Of a DNA stretch of 64,000 nt, positions 1 to 11,995 are shown piece by piece; positions within the stretch are counted from its first letter, which is position 1; every line of letters starts with the position of its first letter. This stretch comes from Staphylotrichum longicolle (Eukaryota > Ascomycota > Sordariomycetes > Sordariales > Chaetomiaceae): NCBI GenBank assembly GCA_019096155.1, contig JAHCVI010000005.1:3544468-3608467 (forward strand), in the 5' to 3' direction. The notes under the pieces were generated by a model. The model made no database searches. It had not been told where the DNA came from and saw only the letters and a program-made list of their open reading frames with translations. The translations under genes and the position numbers were made by a program.

Positions 1-558
1 TCAGGACACGGTTCAATGAGTATGGAAGGAGGTAAGGTATATAGTCACACATGAGTCAGGGCAACCGATAATTCACAACGGATATGTTCACATGTACTAA
101 TTCCTCACGCGGATCGGCAGTTGGCTACCTAGGTACTCCACTCTACGTATGTTACACTATTTATTAGGGAAGCTCCTACTGGTGAAAAAGAGATACGTAT
201 AAACCTGCAGGAACTTCGGGGCTGAGAAACAGAGAGCCAGGATTACACACCGTGACAGGTCTAGAGAACATCTCCTTTACGAATAGTAGTACTAGACTTG
301 CTTTTGTCTCACCTTGTATCTTCTACATGCCCCTTCAGCAGCAAAGTACCTGCCAAAGCATGGGGAGAGTGAGGGCGCAGCGTCCAATGCACAAAGTTGA
401 CAAGCGGCTCGATTCACATACATGCAGCATTCACCATGACCTCGATTGCATAGTCACCAGTGAATGTGTCTGATGTGCATTCACAAGGATTAATACCTGA
501 TGGTCCTGGTCCGGTTGTTTGATCTCGCTGGCCAAAACTACTCTGATCAATTCTAGAA
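1..558. other. Gene-free left edge
   Basis: I see no supported gene here. The only frame of any size (252-473, plus) has no recognisable composition or domain. The stretch lies downstream of the minus-strand hydrolase gene, so it probably holds that gene's 3' UTR and then spacer. Confidence 0.4.
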
Positions 559-2187
559 CTAGAGGAACTTGGCGATGGAATCCCAGAATTCCTTGGGCGA
601 CTCCGACATGGGAAGATGGCCGGCGAGTGGCACAATCGCAAACTCGGCACCGCTTGGACCCAGCAAACCCTTGAACCCGTCCATGGCCTTGACAAGCGCA
701 CCCTTTCCATCTCCCTCTCCGACGACAAAGAGCCCCGGAACCTTGTTGCTCTTCATCTCGTCGCACATGTTGTAATCCCACAACGCCTGGCAGGAGTAGC
801 GGAAACCCTGGACGCTGTTGGCAGCGACCATCTCTGTCATCCAACTGGCAACGTCCTTCTTCTCCGTCATGGTGTGCGGGTGGAACCACCTCTCAACGGT
901 CACACCAGCCAGGTTCCGAATGCCGCCATCAGGGCCCTCGGCAACCGCAATCCGCTCCTTCCACGCTGCCGTGTTTGCGTCGCTAGAGGCGACATTGAAG
1001 TCACAGGCGACAAACTTGTCGAGCAGACTCGGGTATTTCAGGGCAAATTTGAGGGTAGTCGCGCCGCCCATCGAGACGCCCACGAGAGCATGCAGCTTGG
1101 GGATGCGGAGGGCCGAGAGGAGGGCAGCTAGGTCGTCGCTGAGCATGTCCAAGTTGGCCGGGACGGGTGGGGTGGGCACGTCGTGCCGGCCGCGGGTGTC
1201 GTAACGCAGGATGCGCAAGTCAGGGCGTTCTGCCTTGATAATGGCAACCAGGGGGTCCCACATGTGCATGGAGGTGAGTAAGGAGTTGGAAAAGGCCACC
1301 GTTGGCGCTCCAGGGGACCCATTTCCTTCGAGGCGGTAGGGGATAGTCAAGCCATCTGCGGTTGTGACAAACGCGTTGACGGCTGCGTCTTTGGCACCGG
1401 GGATCGTCGAGATCCGTCCGTCTGCTGTCGAGAAGGCGGCAGTTTGTGGCAGTCTGGACAACGCATGCAGTTCCCTCGGCGCTGGCCCAAACACATAAAA
1501 CAACTCGTAGGTCCGGCGTCCCTTGTGGCCAATATACTTGGCAAAAACGTCGTCTCGCCAGGGCGTGCTCATGGCCGCCTTGTGCTCAGGGCCCTCGAGG
1601 CCATTCTCCTTGGCATACTCGTGCAAAGTGACGATTTTGACCTCGCTGGCCGCGCCCTCAATGACCGAGGGAGTGCGGAAAACACGGCTGCGCAGCCACC
1701 CTGGGATCTTGGAGAGCATGGGGATGTGCTCCTCCTTGTACCACTTGGTGACGGCCTCTTCCGCTTCTTCAACGCCAGCCTTGAGGGAAACTTCGACCGA
1801 GACCAGAACGAGCCCCTCTGCTTCGGCATCAGTCAGCTGCTCGATGGGTGCAAACAAGGGGCTCTGCTGCGTGGCGACCAGGTCAAAGAACTTGCGGTCG
1901 ACGGCAACCTCGCCAATAGTGGCAGCCTCGCGGGGAGAGCGGTTTGCGCGCAAGTCGGTGTAGGTAGCCGTTTCAAGGTGCGCCATCGAGGTCACGTCGT
2001 AGACGGCCAGGAAATGCGGCTGTTGACCGTCGGTGGCGCGGTACCGCAGGCCGTTGGTGAAAATCTGCGGCAGCCGCAGGCGTGTCGGGCCGTGCTCGTT
2101 GTTGTACCACTCGTGGAACTGATCCAACGAGAGCCCCTCGCGGGGCTGCATGGTCACATAGAGCATGCCCGGTCCGTTTGCAGCCAT
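559..2187 (-). CDS. EthD-like repeat plus alpha/beta-hydrolase fusion (enol-lactonase type)
   Basis: Intronless 542-aa protein. Residues 1-105 and about 122-235 both look like EthD-type dimeric alpha-beta barrel modules, with a WYNNEHGP segment in the first and a related WYKEEHIPML segment in the second. From about 270 an alpha/beta hydrolase follows, with the nucleophile elbow GVSMGG (Ser372), a likely acid at Asp493 (GEGDG) and His524 (AGHLPM). This half resembles 3-oxoadipate enol-lactonases, so hydrolysis of a lactone or ester in aromatic catabolism is a reasonable inference; the substrate is unknown. No signal peptide is visible, so it is probably cytosolic. The frame stays open upstream to 2541, but I chose the Met at 2187 because the fold begins right after it and the upstream residues are low-complexity. 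The enzyme class is fairly secure and the role is not. Confidence 0.85.
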   Translation of the reverse strand: MAANGPGMLYVTMQPREGLSLDQFHEWYNNEHGPTRLRLPQIFTNGLRYRATDGQQPHFLAVYDVTSMAHLETATYTDLRANRSPREAATIGEVAVDRKFFDLVATQQSPLFAPIEQLTDAEAEGLVLVSVEVSLKAGVEEAEEAVTKWYKEEHIPMLSKIPGWLRSRVFRTPSVIEGAASEVKIVTLHEYAKENGLEGPEHKAAMSTPWRDDVFAKYIGHKGRRTYELFYVFGPAPRELHALSRLPQTAAFSTADGRISTIPGAKDAAVNAFVTTADGLTIPYRLEGNGSPGAPTVAFSNSLLTSMHMWDPLVAIIKAERPDLRILRYDTRGRHDVPTPPVPANLDMLSDDLAALLSALRIPKLHALVGVSMGGATTLKFALKYPSLLDKFVACDFNVASSDANTAAWKERIAVAEGPDGGIRNLAGVTVERWFHPHTMTEKKDVASWMTEMVAANSVQGFRYSCQALWDYNMCDEMKSNKVPGLFVVGEGDGKGALVKAMDGFKGLLGPSGAEFAIVPLAGHLPMSESPKEFWDSIAKFL

Positions 2188-2923
2188 GTCTTCCGATGTG
2201 GGGTGTTTGACGATGGAAGGGGAAAGGGTAACTACCTCGAGGACAAGCGAAGGTACTTGATGGTGCTTCTTGTCCACAGGCAATTCCGTGTTCAGTACTT
2301 TGAGTGTCAGCCCGGTGTGCCTGATGAAAAGGGCGGTAGGTTCCTGGAATGCAGCTGCAAATGTTCGGAGGAGCAACTCACCCTCAAGGATAATTAGCAG
2401 CGGCTCGGACCGGGAGCTGTCGAGGTGACGTCGGAACAGGCAGTGGAGCCCGGCTCTTGTTCCGGCTGCGGGATCCAAGAGGCAAAGCGTTTTTCCGGGC
2501 CTTTTCTGGGCTTTTTCTGGGGCGAGAGGGAGTGGAGCCAATGCGGTTCTGTAGCAAGCTCAAATCACTGCACAGTAAACATCCCCAAACATCACCCAGT
2601 TCAGCGCAGGCAAACAGCATCATCGCTTGAAGCCAAAGCCTTGGCCAAAAGAAGAGTATTGAAAAGGCATGTGGTGGCCGGTATAATGTCTTTCTTTGTT
2701 ATAAACGGTCTTTTTTCTTCCCATATGTCAAAATTCTCCACCTGGACTCTGGAAGTTGATATCCAAGACCGACGACCTGCGATTGCCCCTTTCCAAAACT
2801 CACGCCAACCTGGCCGGCTCCGGTGTTGAAGTTTCAGCCCATCCCGACGCCCCCCCTCCGTTTTCTGACATTACCAGCCGTGAGACACAAAATGCTTTCG
2901 TTTTCTCACCCGCCCATGCTGAC

Positions 2924-4313
2924 TCAGGGCTCGCCCCAGACCTCGTCGGCAATCTGCCTGATAAGAGCCAGCTTCTTCTTCTCGTCCTCCTCGGTCAGTG
3001 GGTATCCGGTCTCATGTGTGCTGAAACCACACTGAGGGCTGACAGCGATGCGCTTCAGGGCCTCCTCGCGCGTCTGACCGCTGCCCTCGGCGATGAAATC
3101 CGCGGCCTGGTAGATCCTCCTCTTCACCTCCTCCTTGTCCTCGAGCTCGCGCAGCTTGGTGGAGACAGCTCCGATCACAACATGTCTGTCCTTGGGGAGG
3201 AACTTGAGCGGCTCGAACCCACCGGCCCGCTCGGTGTCGTACTCGAGGTAGAATGTGTTGACCTTGAGCCGGGTAAAGAGCTTCTGGGCAATCACGTCGT
3301 ACCCGCCTTCGGCGAAGTGCCTGCCCCCGATAAAGTTGCCACGGCAGAGGTGCACGCCAGTGTGAAAATCGGCGGGCAGCTTGCTGATGCAATCGTTGTA
3401 CAGGTCAATGTAAGCGTCGAGCAGGTCATCGACAGAGCCGATGTTGTCCGAGTCCTCGGCCCACCCTTGGCGGAAGTTGTCGGAGCAGAAATCTGGAATT
3501 GCCTAGTAAGCCCCAATGTTCCCAATGACTAGCAGCGTAGGGGTGAGTGACGGGTGGCACTCATCATTACTCACACGCCAGACCAGGGTCGTCAAACTGG
3601 ACATTCCGGAGACCCGCCTTGTAGAGCTGATCCAACTCAGCCTGGTAGACCTTGGCCACGTCCTTGAAGTACTCGGCATCGTTCGCGTAGGCCTCCTTGG
3701 TGTAAGCGCGCCCCTGCTTGTAGCGCATGTGGAACCACGCGGGGGTGATCATGGTGAGCTTGATGTTGGCCCACTCGCTCTGCGGCATAAACTTCTGCAC
3801 CAGGCGGAGCTCGTGAAGGTTGGACTGGGACTTCTCGGGGCTATGCTGCAGCTTCGAGCCGGCAATGACCGAGTCTCCGGGCATGACCTTGCGATGAGGC
3901 TCAATCAGGCTGACCACTGAAGGAGCATGTCAGCCATTTTCATGCGCGAAGATGCCATTTTCGCGACACTGGGTTGGCAGGCCCCCCAGGAACCCAAACA
4001 AAAGAAAACAAAACGAACCGTCAGGGTGGTAAAGTCGGAACATTGAAGCCTCGGCGTCCTGGAGGCGTGTGGTACCGTCGAACTCATCCCACATGAGGCC
4101 CCAGAAACGGGTGCGGTTGTATTCGCCGCTGGTCACGGCCTTGAGGCCCAGCTCCTGCTGCAGCTTGACCACATGCTCAATGGCCTCCTCCTCGACGGCG
4201 GGCAAACCGGCTTCCTCTGGGGTGAGGTTCCTCTCGCGGATGGCCTCTCGCACGTCCAGCAGCCGCTGGGGCCGCAGGAGGGAGCCCATGTGCTCGGCAC
4301 GGAACGGCGGCAT
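2924..4313 (-). CDS. Stand-alone MetE C-terminal-like methyltransferase family protein
   Basis: Three exons (4313-4019, 3916-3575, 3492-2924) join in phase to give 401 aa. The protein is a TIM-barrel of the cobalamin-independent methionine synthase C-terminal/YxjG type and lacks the N-terminal half of full MetE (about 760 aa). The zinc-site pattern of the family can be followed: His and Cys in VHLCRGN, Glu in YLEYD, and Cys in SPQCGF. An AEHMGSLLRP-like start and FDDPGLAY are also typical. Introns are 102 nt (GTTCGT donor, TTCAG acceptor) and 82 nt (GTGAGT donor, CCAG acceptor). A thiol methyltransferase role is possible, but many fungal members of this subfamily have no proven substrate, so I do not call it methionine synthase. 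It is divergent from the RdRP gene across 1.66 kb. Confidence 0.88.
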
Positions 4314-5972
4314 GGTTGGTGAAAAGGTCTGTCGGCTACGGCGTTGTCGGTGGCTAAGGAGTCTCCTGCTCTTTCAATCTCGCGGTCGGGCCAATGTATG
4401 TATGTTGGGCTCCTGAGAGAAGGACGACTGGAAGAAGAGTTTAGTAGAGGCGGGGCAGAGAGACCGAAGGCCGGAGGTTCATTCAACTGTATGGAGAATT
4501 TGATGACGGAAGCGGGGTTTGAGTCGTCCATAAGCTCATGCTTCACAGGTGCTATAGTATGGCATGTGCCCAAGGGGGCAAGTCGGGCCCCTGACCGCGG
4601 CCCCGCCCCCCCAAAGCCACAGTCATCGGCAGTTCCAATTCAGCCAAAGTGCCGCCGGACATTGTTGAATAAAAACTAGCGGGTAGCTGGGCCAATTGCC
4701 CCATTGCTCCAATCCTCATGCGACGCGGTGGGGGCCCGCGTGGTGGGAAGGGTGGGAACTGCGGGGACGAGGAGCGGCGAGAATTGGATCAACCATGGTC
4801 GAGTGCGGGGCACGGCTCCAAAACACCGTCGTCGAGCGGGCCAAGAATTGCTGTTGGACTGTAACCACTCGAGAAGGATGAGATGGATATCTCCCGTCTG
4901 CGGCAGCAAAGACACGGGCTGTGCTCACCAGTCCGGAATCGGCCAGAAACCATAGCAGTGACCTGCGACATCATGCTGTAAAGACATTTTGCCAACTGAG
5001 GTCACTGTGAATGCCACGCTGTAATGAACGGGTTGTGGGTGCAATTCCCATCTCGTCGACATGTGCCACCGTGGCCAGTTGTTGTTGGTGTTGGCACTGG
5101 GGGATTGTTTTGTCGTCTAAGTGGCAGCATGGGGAAGATAGTCCGGGGGACAGACAGAGGCAGACTTGAGGCAGACAGAAGTTGGAGGGAGTCATTGGAT
5201 TGGGGCACCTTGAGGGTGGTTTGCATGTACGATGTGAGCAGCAGACGCCATTGGAGACTAATTAGAACCACACCGGAGACGCACCAACATGTCTGGCTAC
5301 TTTCAGGCTTCTCTATTTGACAGCTAGGTAGTCATCGTGGGCCTCACTGCAGCGCCCATGGAGGCAGCAGCTTGCATGGCGTGCGCGGGGAAGTGCAGGT
5401 TTGTGTGAGGTGATTGTGATAATCACAGCGCTGGAAGAGAGAGGCTTGATGGCGGGACACAGTCCAACACGTGCTGCTGCCTGTTCCTATGGTTTGAAAA
5501 AAGAGGAAGTGCTCCTTCCCCCATGGTTCAGATCCATTCCAACTCAACCACGACTTGCTACTCGAGACACCAAAAATCAAACAAATCCCTCAAACTGTAC
5601 TGCCGGCTCTCTGCTTCTTCGGATTCTCCCAAGTCTGCCGTCTAGAATTTTTGGCATCCTATTTACGCCAGCATTCCCGAGGCCAAATCCAGTAATTTGC
5701 AACTTGCACCTCTTACTCGGATCCAAGAAGAAACGAAACGCTGGCGCAAGCCTACCAGCCTTCTCTAAGTTTACTTTGGGGATCTCGCCTGGGTTAGACT
5801 CCTGGGTTGCTCCTCTTCACAAGCCAACAACCCTCGCCACTCTGCTGCGGCACCCTCACCCTCGACCGCACCAAACTCGAAGCCGCCCACTGTTGGGCAG
5901 AGGCCAACAACCTATTTCCACTCATCCCGACATCTCAATTTTTCAGTCACCAAACTCGCAATAAATAAGAAG
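4314..5972. promoter_or_regulatory. Divergent promoter region (MetE-like / RdRP)
   Basis: This 1.66-kb gap separates two divergently transcribed genes and must carry both promoters. The last 300 bases before the RdRP start are rich in C and A and poor in G, like many fungal leaders. A G-rich motif sits at 4745-4766. A 187-codon frame (5401-5964) ends just before the RdRP start; its composition is that of a leader, so I do not call it a gene. Confidence 0.5.
4745..4766 (+). other. Potential G-quadruplex motif
   Basis: Four G-runs (4745-4747, 4750-4752, 4754-4756, 4763-4766) are separated by loops of 2, 1 and 6 bases, which meets the usual G3+N1-7 rule. It lies about 430 bp upstream of the MetE-like start codon. 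Folding is inferred from the pattern only. Confidence 0.5.
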
Positions 5973-8900
5973 ATGGAGGTCTTCATGCGCAACCTCCCCC
6001 CGCACTTGACAGACAGCGCCCTGCGCACACAGCTCCAGCCATTCATGAATCGGCTCTCCATCGCAGACTACATGGTGGAGAAACAGCGGAACAAGAAGAC
6101 AGGAAACGTGACGTTTTTGCACATAACAGATGGCACGAAATTTCTCCAGCATCACGGCGAAGAGCCAGTGCTGCCCGCAACCAACGCGCACACTGCTCAT
6201 CCGCGGCACAAACACCCCCCCACACGTGCTCGTCTCTCCTTCTTGGGCAGCCACGTCTACTGTAAGGTGAGCAACCGGGGCGCCGACGAATTTGCCCTGA
6301 AGAGCATTCAGCATCAAGCCAGCCTCAAGGTCGACGAAGAAGCTCCGTCAGAGCCAACCAAGACGCTCGAGGCCACCGAGTTGAACTGCGGCTACCACAC
6401 TTTCAACGACGGAAGACTGACATTTACCGCCGAATGGTCCGCCAAGGAGGTCTGCCTTGTCAAGTTTTCCAAGCGCAGTCTCCATATCACCTTGACGAGA
6501 CGGAGAGTCCAGCTTCGCATGCCGTTTCAAAGCATCGTGGAGCTGGTGTGGTGGCAGGATGGCAACGCAGCTGTGACCCTTTCATGGGCACCGACGATTC
6601 TGTCCTTGCAAACCCAGGTCGACGAGCTCGCTGCTTTGTTTTCCGTCCTTGGCATTGGCCAGGCGGTGGGTCGAGGTCAAGCTGAGCAGTCCCAGAGGCT
6701 GGACGCCATCGATGAGGCTCACGGGCGGATATCTCCCTTCTGTCTCGTGTACCACTTCAAAGTACGCAACCCCGTTACAAGACACACCAACAACGAGTCG
6801 CTTCAGAGTGAGATGGTTCGAATAAGAAAGAAGCAGCTGTGTTCCGTCACTCGCTACAATTTTGGTTTCCGGCACGCAGGCGGTGTGAGCTTTGGCGAGG
6901 CAGCGGCCAATCTGCGGAGCCAACTCTCACATTACTACAGCAAAGACTCTTTGCCTTTTGGCCTACTCTTCCTCCTCCAAGCTTTGATGGCAAACAGCTA
7001 TCTCCCTCCCACCACGATCTCTGCCCTCGCCCAAAGGTTGGTCGAGCGTTTTACCGAGGCCAAGAAAGCTGGCAACGACGAACCGCCTGTCTCAGTCGAT
7101 GCCTTCAAGAAGTTGTTTGACTGGATTGATTATCCCATGCCCGACGGTGACCCAACAATGTTTGGAGTTGATGGGATTATGGACTACCTCGAACAGGCCG
7201 AGCGCCTGGTTCGCGAGAGTCCCGCCCTGAGGGCTACGCTATTCGGGAAGACGCAAAACCGGGCCCGCATCTTTCGCGCCACCGTCACTCCAACACGCGT
7301 TCTGCTTCAAGGACCGGAACTGGAGCCCATGAATCGCGTTCTCCGCAAGTTTTCAGACCACTCATACTTCATCCGTGCCCAGTTTTGTGATGAAAACGGC
7401 CAGGATCTTTTCTTCAACGCCAAGGTGTCCCTCGATTCTGTCCACGCTCGCTTCAAGTCTGTCCTGTCGAACGGAATTCAAGTCGCCGGAAGGACCTACA
7501 AGCTCTTGGGATTCTCTCACTCGTCCCTCCGCGCCCACTCCGCATGGCTATCTGCACCCTTCATCCACCAGGGCCAACCGCATTTTCCCGACTTCATCAT
7601 CACGGGGCTGGGAGACTTCAACCAGATCAAGTCCCCAGCCCGTCGCGCGGCTCGCATCGGACAAGCTTTTTCAGAGACACCGTACGCCCTCGACCTGGAC
7701 GAAAACAAAATTGAAGTTCTAGAGATCCCGGATATCAAGCGGAACGACAGGGTTTTCAGCGACGGTGTCGGTACAATTTCACCAGGCGCTGCCGACGCAG
7801 TATACAACGTCATACCCAAGTCCAAGGGGACACCAACGTGCTTCCAGATACGGTGGGCCGGAGCAAAAGGAATGCTAGCTGTGGACCCCCGCCTTGAGGG
7901 AAACAAGATGTGCATCCGTCCCTCCATGGTCAAATTCGAGAGCAACGACAGACAACTCGAGATTTGCGACGTGGCCTCCAAGCCAATGCCCATGGTTCTC
8001 AACCGCCAACTCATCAAGATCCTCGAAGACATGGGAGCGCCAGAGGAGTGGTTTCTCCGTCTACAGAGCAGTGAAGTTCACCGACTCCGCGGGATTACTG
8101 AAACCGTGTACAATACGGCGAATTTTCTTAGGTCACAGAAGATTGGCGAGAGCATCCAGTTGCACAAGTTCCTTCGCCGGACAGAGCAGATGGGTGTTGA
8201 TTACAGGAGGGACAGCTTCCTCAGGGGTGCGGTGGAGGTTGTCTTGCTCAAGGAGCTCCGGCTCCTTAAACACAAGGCTCGGATTCCCGTCTGGAATGGC
8301 ATGACGCTGTTTGGTGTCATGGACGAGACCGGGTTCCTGAAGGAAGGCGAGGTGTATGTGACCTTCGACAACGAGGATGGCCGCCACCACGAACCCCCAG
8401 GACCAGTCCAGGTTGTTGTGACGCGCTCACCTGCCTTGCATCCCGGAGACGTCCAGATTGCAACCAACATCATTCCTCCTGATGGGCACCCTCTGATCCA
8501 GCTCCGCAACTGCGTCGTCTTCAGTATGTGGGGTGATCGAGACCTTCCAAGTCAACTTTCAGGAGGTGACCTGGATGGCGATGTCTTTCATGTCATTTGG
8601 GATCCCGCAGTAGCCGGCACGGTGACGACGTTTGACCCTGCCGACTACGCCCGAGTTCAACCCCTTGAGCTGGACAGACCAGTGACATCGGCGGATATGG
8701 CCGCGTTCTTTGTCGATTTCATGAGGACCGACCATTTAGGCGTCATCGCGACTCGCCACATGGTCCTGGCGGATCAGAGGGACCATGGCACTCGTGACCC
8801 AGATTGTATCAAGCTCGCCGAGTTGCACTCTTCTGCCGTCGACTTCTCAAAGTCGGGACGAGCTGTTGAACTGTCCCAGCTACCACGCTGTTCAAGATGG

Positions 8901-9712
8901 AGGCCAGACTTTCTCGCGCGGGGACCGTCGATTATCATCCACGACAAGTCAGCAATCACGATGGACCAGAGTCTCGCTCCACGGGATGACGAAGATGAAG
9001 ACGACGATGAAGGGGGCCCACGTCACAGCTTTTACGCATCAGAAAAGATCCTGGGGAAGCTTTATCGGGCTGTTGATGAGCAGAAGATCTGGGCCGAGGA
9101 CATCAGAATGACTGTCATGATCGAAGGTCCATCTGTCTGGGAAGAACTGCTCGCAGCTCTAACGGAGCGAGCGAGTGCTATCGGGCCCCTTGAATGGCAA
9201 CATCGCTTGGAGGAGGCACACGGAATTCGCCATGCGTTAGTTTGCAACTTCCATCCGTTTCGACAAGAGTTGCTGACAATTTTGACAGATACGAAGACGC
9301 CATCCACGGCGTCATGATTGATTGCGCCGAGCACCCAAACCAGCCACTAAGAGAGCTGGAAGTGTTCGTCGGTTTCATCATGAACAAGTCAGGCGTCCAG
9401 ACACCTCGCCAACGCGACCGCTCCGTCAAGCTCAAAGAAGAGTTTGAACGTATCACAGCGTGGATCACGCAAGAAATGCGCAGCCCGACTTCAGTCAGCG
9501 GCTACACCAGCGAATTGGACACGTTGGAACTGTGTCTTGCCTGCCTGCACGCTGGATGCGAAAAGGAGCACAGAGAGTCGCGTCCCGGACATCGGACCTC
9601 GTCGCAGGATGTCGAAAGCTTCAAGATCGTGGCAGCGGCAACATTGACGCGGGAGCTAAATGCACTTGAGGGAGGCATGCCTGGTCAGCGGTTTGCATAT
9701 GGTGGCGGGTAA
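5973..9712 (+). CDS. RNA-dependent RNA polymerase (eukaryotic RNA-silencing type)
   Basis: Two exons (5973-9235 and 9289-9712) with a 53-nt intron (GTTAGT...GACAG) give 1228 aa. The protein makes complementary RNA for small-RNA silencing. The catalytic motif DLDGD is at residues 866-870 within an LSGGDLDGDVF segment, the hallmark of cellular RdRPs. An FSDGVGTISP segment near 590 and a WAGAKGML segment near 629 are also typical of the double-psi-barrel core. The N-terminus (about 1-100) looks like an RRM (MEVFMRNLP, then GNVTFLHI). This layout recalls the Neurospora SAD-1/RRP-3 branch more than QDE-1, but the clade needs a tree. An acidic stretch rich in Asp and Glu lies near residue 1010. Without splicing the frame would stop at 9317 and lose about 113 residues. 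Confidence 0.94.
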
Positions 9713-10078
9713 TGAGGGCGCCGCTGCAGACCTGGCGCGAATATCATGGGGTTTCCCTCCGATGAGCCTGGGTTGGGAAGACCCAAAGCATGAGCTTGTG
9801 GGGGAGCAGACCGACGTGAGACGCTGTTGCACAATTGCCGAGTTTTTAGTTATTATTTCGCACCGGTGACCGACCTGGAGATGTTTTTGTGAAAGTGAAT
9901 GACGTAGCAGCATGGTGTATTTGCCGGTGTAAGACACATAGGAGGTGCTACTTGGCTTTGCGCCTCCAAAAGGGGTCATTAATGGAGGACGATGTATCGA
10001 CCACGTTCATCGGAAGAAGCAAGCACAGGGCTGCCCTCGCGGGCAAATGTCTATGGTATTGCAGCGATGTCTCGTCCG
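9713..10078. other. Convergent 3' intergenic spacer
   Basis: This 366-bp gap lies between the 3' ends of the RdRP gene (plus) and the membrane-protein gene (minus). It should hold both 3' UTRs. I see no gene in it. Confidence 0.5.
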
Positions 10079-11150
10079 CTACACGGAAGCATGTGGATTA
10101 TCCGATAGCTCCCCGTCAAACAAGGCCTGCTTGTCGTCATCCTGCACCGGAGGGGCGACAGCTATCTCACCTCGCATGATTTCGATCACGGAGATTACAG
10201 GCAGGAGCAGCATGAGGAGCGAGAGTAACTGTCCAAAACTCCACTGCTTCTCGCCTTCGTCACTGAGTTTTACATCCGGGTTTCCAAACGCCTGCGATAG
10301 GAGATAGGCACGAACAGTGGCACCTGGAAATGCGTCTGGTCAGCATGGTTTCGCAAATATGCAATGCAAAAATACAAGGGATATGGCTATGAACCTACCA
10401 ATGGCAATGGCTGACATGAGAACCAGGCCAACAATCTGGACAATGTTGTAGAACCTTTGCCTGCGGCTTTGCAGATACCAGGTTGCCAGTCCAAAGACGA
10501 CGCAGTTCCCAGCGATGGTGACGATGGTACCGACATAGTCAAGTCCTCCAACGTTGGAAGTGTCCGAGTCCAGCTCCCAGACACAGCCGATGGGCAGTGT
10601 GTTTGGTAGACCCTTGACCTTGCTCTGCAGCACGTAGATGCCGTACACGCATGATAGCGCCAAGTTGACAAACATCAGGAGCTGCCGCATCCATCTGAGA
10701 ACCCAGTCTCGCTTGAAGTCCTGAACCAGCGCCAAGAGCGCCGCATTGTGCGTTGCCATCGAGAGCAGCGCCAGCATCCAGATGAGGAAGAAGTGATAGG
10801 GGACGAGAGAGTTTGACTTTGCAAGCCCAACGCTCTGCAAACCGATGCCCACCATGATCTGCTGGTCCGAGTACCCGTTGAGGAGTTTCCGTCGGATTAC
10901 CGAGGGATTCCGGTTTGAGGATGGCGACGAGCGCCAGATTCCTTGGAGCACCAGGCTAGCAGCCATGTTTAGTGCTAACCCTGCTGTAATGGTCGACGCA
11001 AGAAGAACCTAACGTCTTGTACTTAGCAAGAATAAACAGCCAGAAAGGGTGTTGGGTGACTTGAAGGGTTCTACTCACGCCTGCTCCTGCAATGCCAGCA
11101 TCACTCGGCACCGCATCGGGAATGGTTGTGCAGTTTCCTGTACCGAACAT
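10079..11150 (-). CDS. Multi-pass membrane protein, fungal-specific, function unknown
   Basis: Three exons (11150-11079, 11008-10399, 10323-10079) join in phase to give 308 aa. The introns are about 70 and 75 nt with GTGAGT and GTAGGT donors. The protein has about seven hydrophobic segments: one around the exon 1/2 junction (VLLASTITAGLALNMAA), then FFLIWMLALLSMATHNAALLALV, MFVNLALSCVYGIYVL, VGTIVTIAGNCVVFGLA, VQIVGLVLMSAIAI and LLSLLMLLLPVISVI. A YSDQQ-plus-GIGLQ segment before the second helix is common in uncharacterised fungal membrane proteins. The C-terminus is acidic and probably cytosolic. It has no signal peptide of the cleaved kind. I recognise the type but not a function. Conventional gene finders could miss the 72-nt first exon. 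Confidence 0.82.
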
Positions 11151-11995
11151 GATGTGAAAGTTTTGGTAATGCTCAACAAACCTCAGAAATGGGCTAAGGA
11201 AAAGAGGGGAAGAGAAAGGAAGAGTACAGTAGGAAAAAGGCCTCGCGCAGATCGCCGAAATCTCGATAATCCAGCTGAGAAAAAATGCCCGTGGGTGGCG
11301 TTGAACGTTCTTAAGTTTTATGGCGCTGGCATGTCAAATGTCTTGGTTTCGCGAGCGTCTGAAACACGACGAGGTGGCAGGGGGGCCAACCACGGGCTGG
11401 GCCTTGTAAATGACTGGATGAAATGTGATGAGGCCGCAACGATGACCACATGGATGGGCGGTAACAGCGGACGAATCCAAGAGCAGCACTGCGTGTGCTA
11501 TATTTGGGCATGAATGCCATTGCATGACTACACTCAATGAATTGAATGGTGGATCTTGCAGCATATTTAGCACAGTGATTAAATCAACTCGTGGGCTTTG
11601 TTGGGTCCCTTTCATGCAGGAGCGACTTTTACTTCGCTTTGTAAACCATCGACTCTATTTCTGCATGGGTCGATGAGTCTTTGAGACAACAAAAAACATA
11701 ATGAAGAGGGTTTCAAAATGCACTGTGGACTCAAAGTACCTATCCAAAGCCATTGTTTGGCGGGCATCCCTTTAGAGCAACCCGGTCTTCGACATTACCA
11801 CCTGGTATAATGCTTGGTGCAAGTTACAGGGGATCATCAGTCATTCTGGATGGTAATTCACAAGAACCTCGATGATTGCATCTATGTCGCTCCGAGTAGA
11901 GGTGTGTGCTTGCGTGATGAGCCAAGGCATATCCTCATCCCCTCCTTCGCCTTGCCAATGTTGACAAGGAAAGCGTTGAAACTCGCGCCTTGAAC
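11151..11995. other. Intergenic spacer with membrane-protein promoter
   Basis: This 845-bp stretch lies upstream of the membrane-protein start codon and downstream of the LPMO-like stop codon, both on the minus strand. The frames in it have no protein-like composition. No defined motif was seen. Confidence 0.4.

Noticed and set aside
5401..5964. 187-codon frame just before the RdRP gene
   Set aside because: Its composition is that of a C/A-rich leader and it ends 9 bases before the RdRP start; no domain or intron logic supports it.
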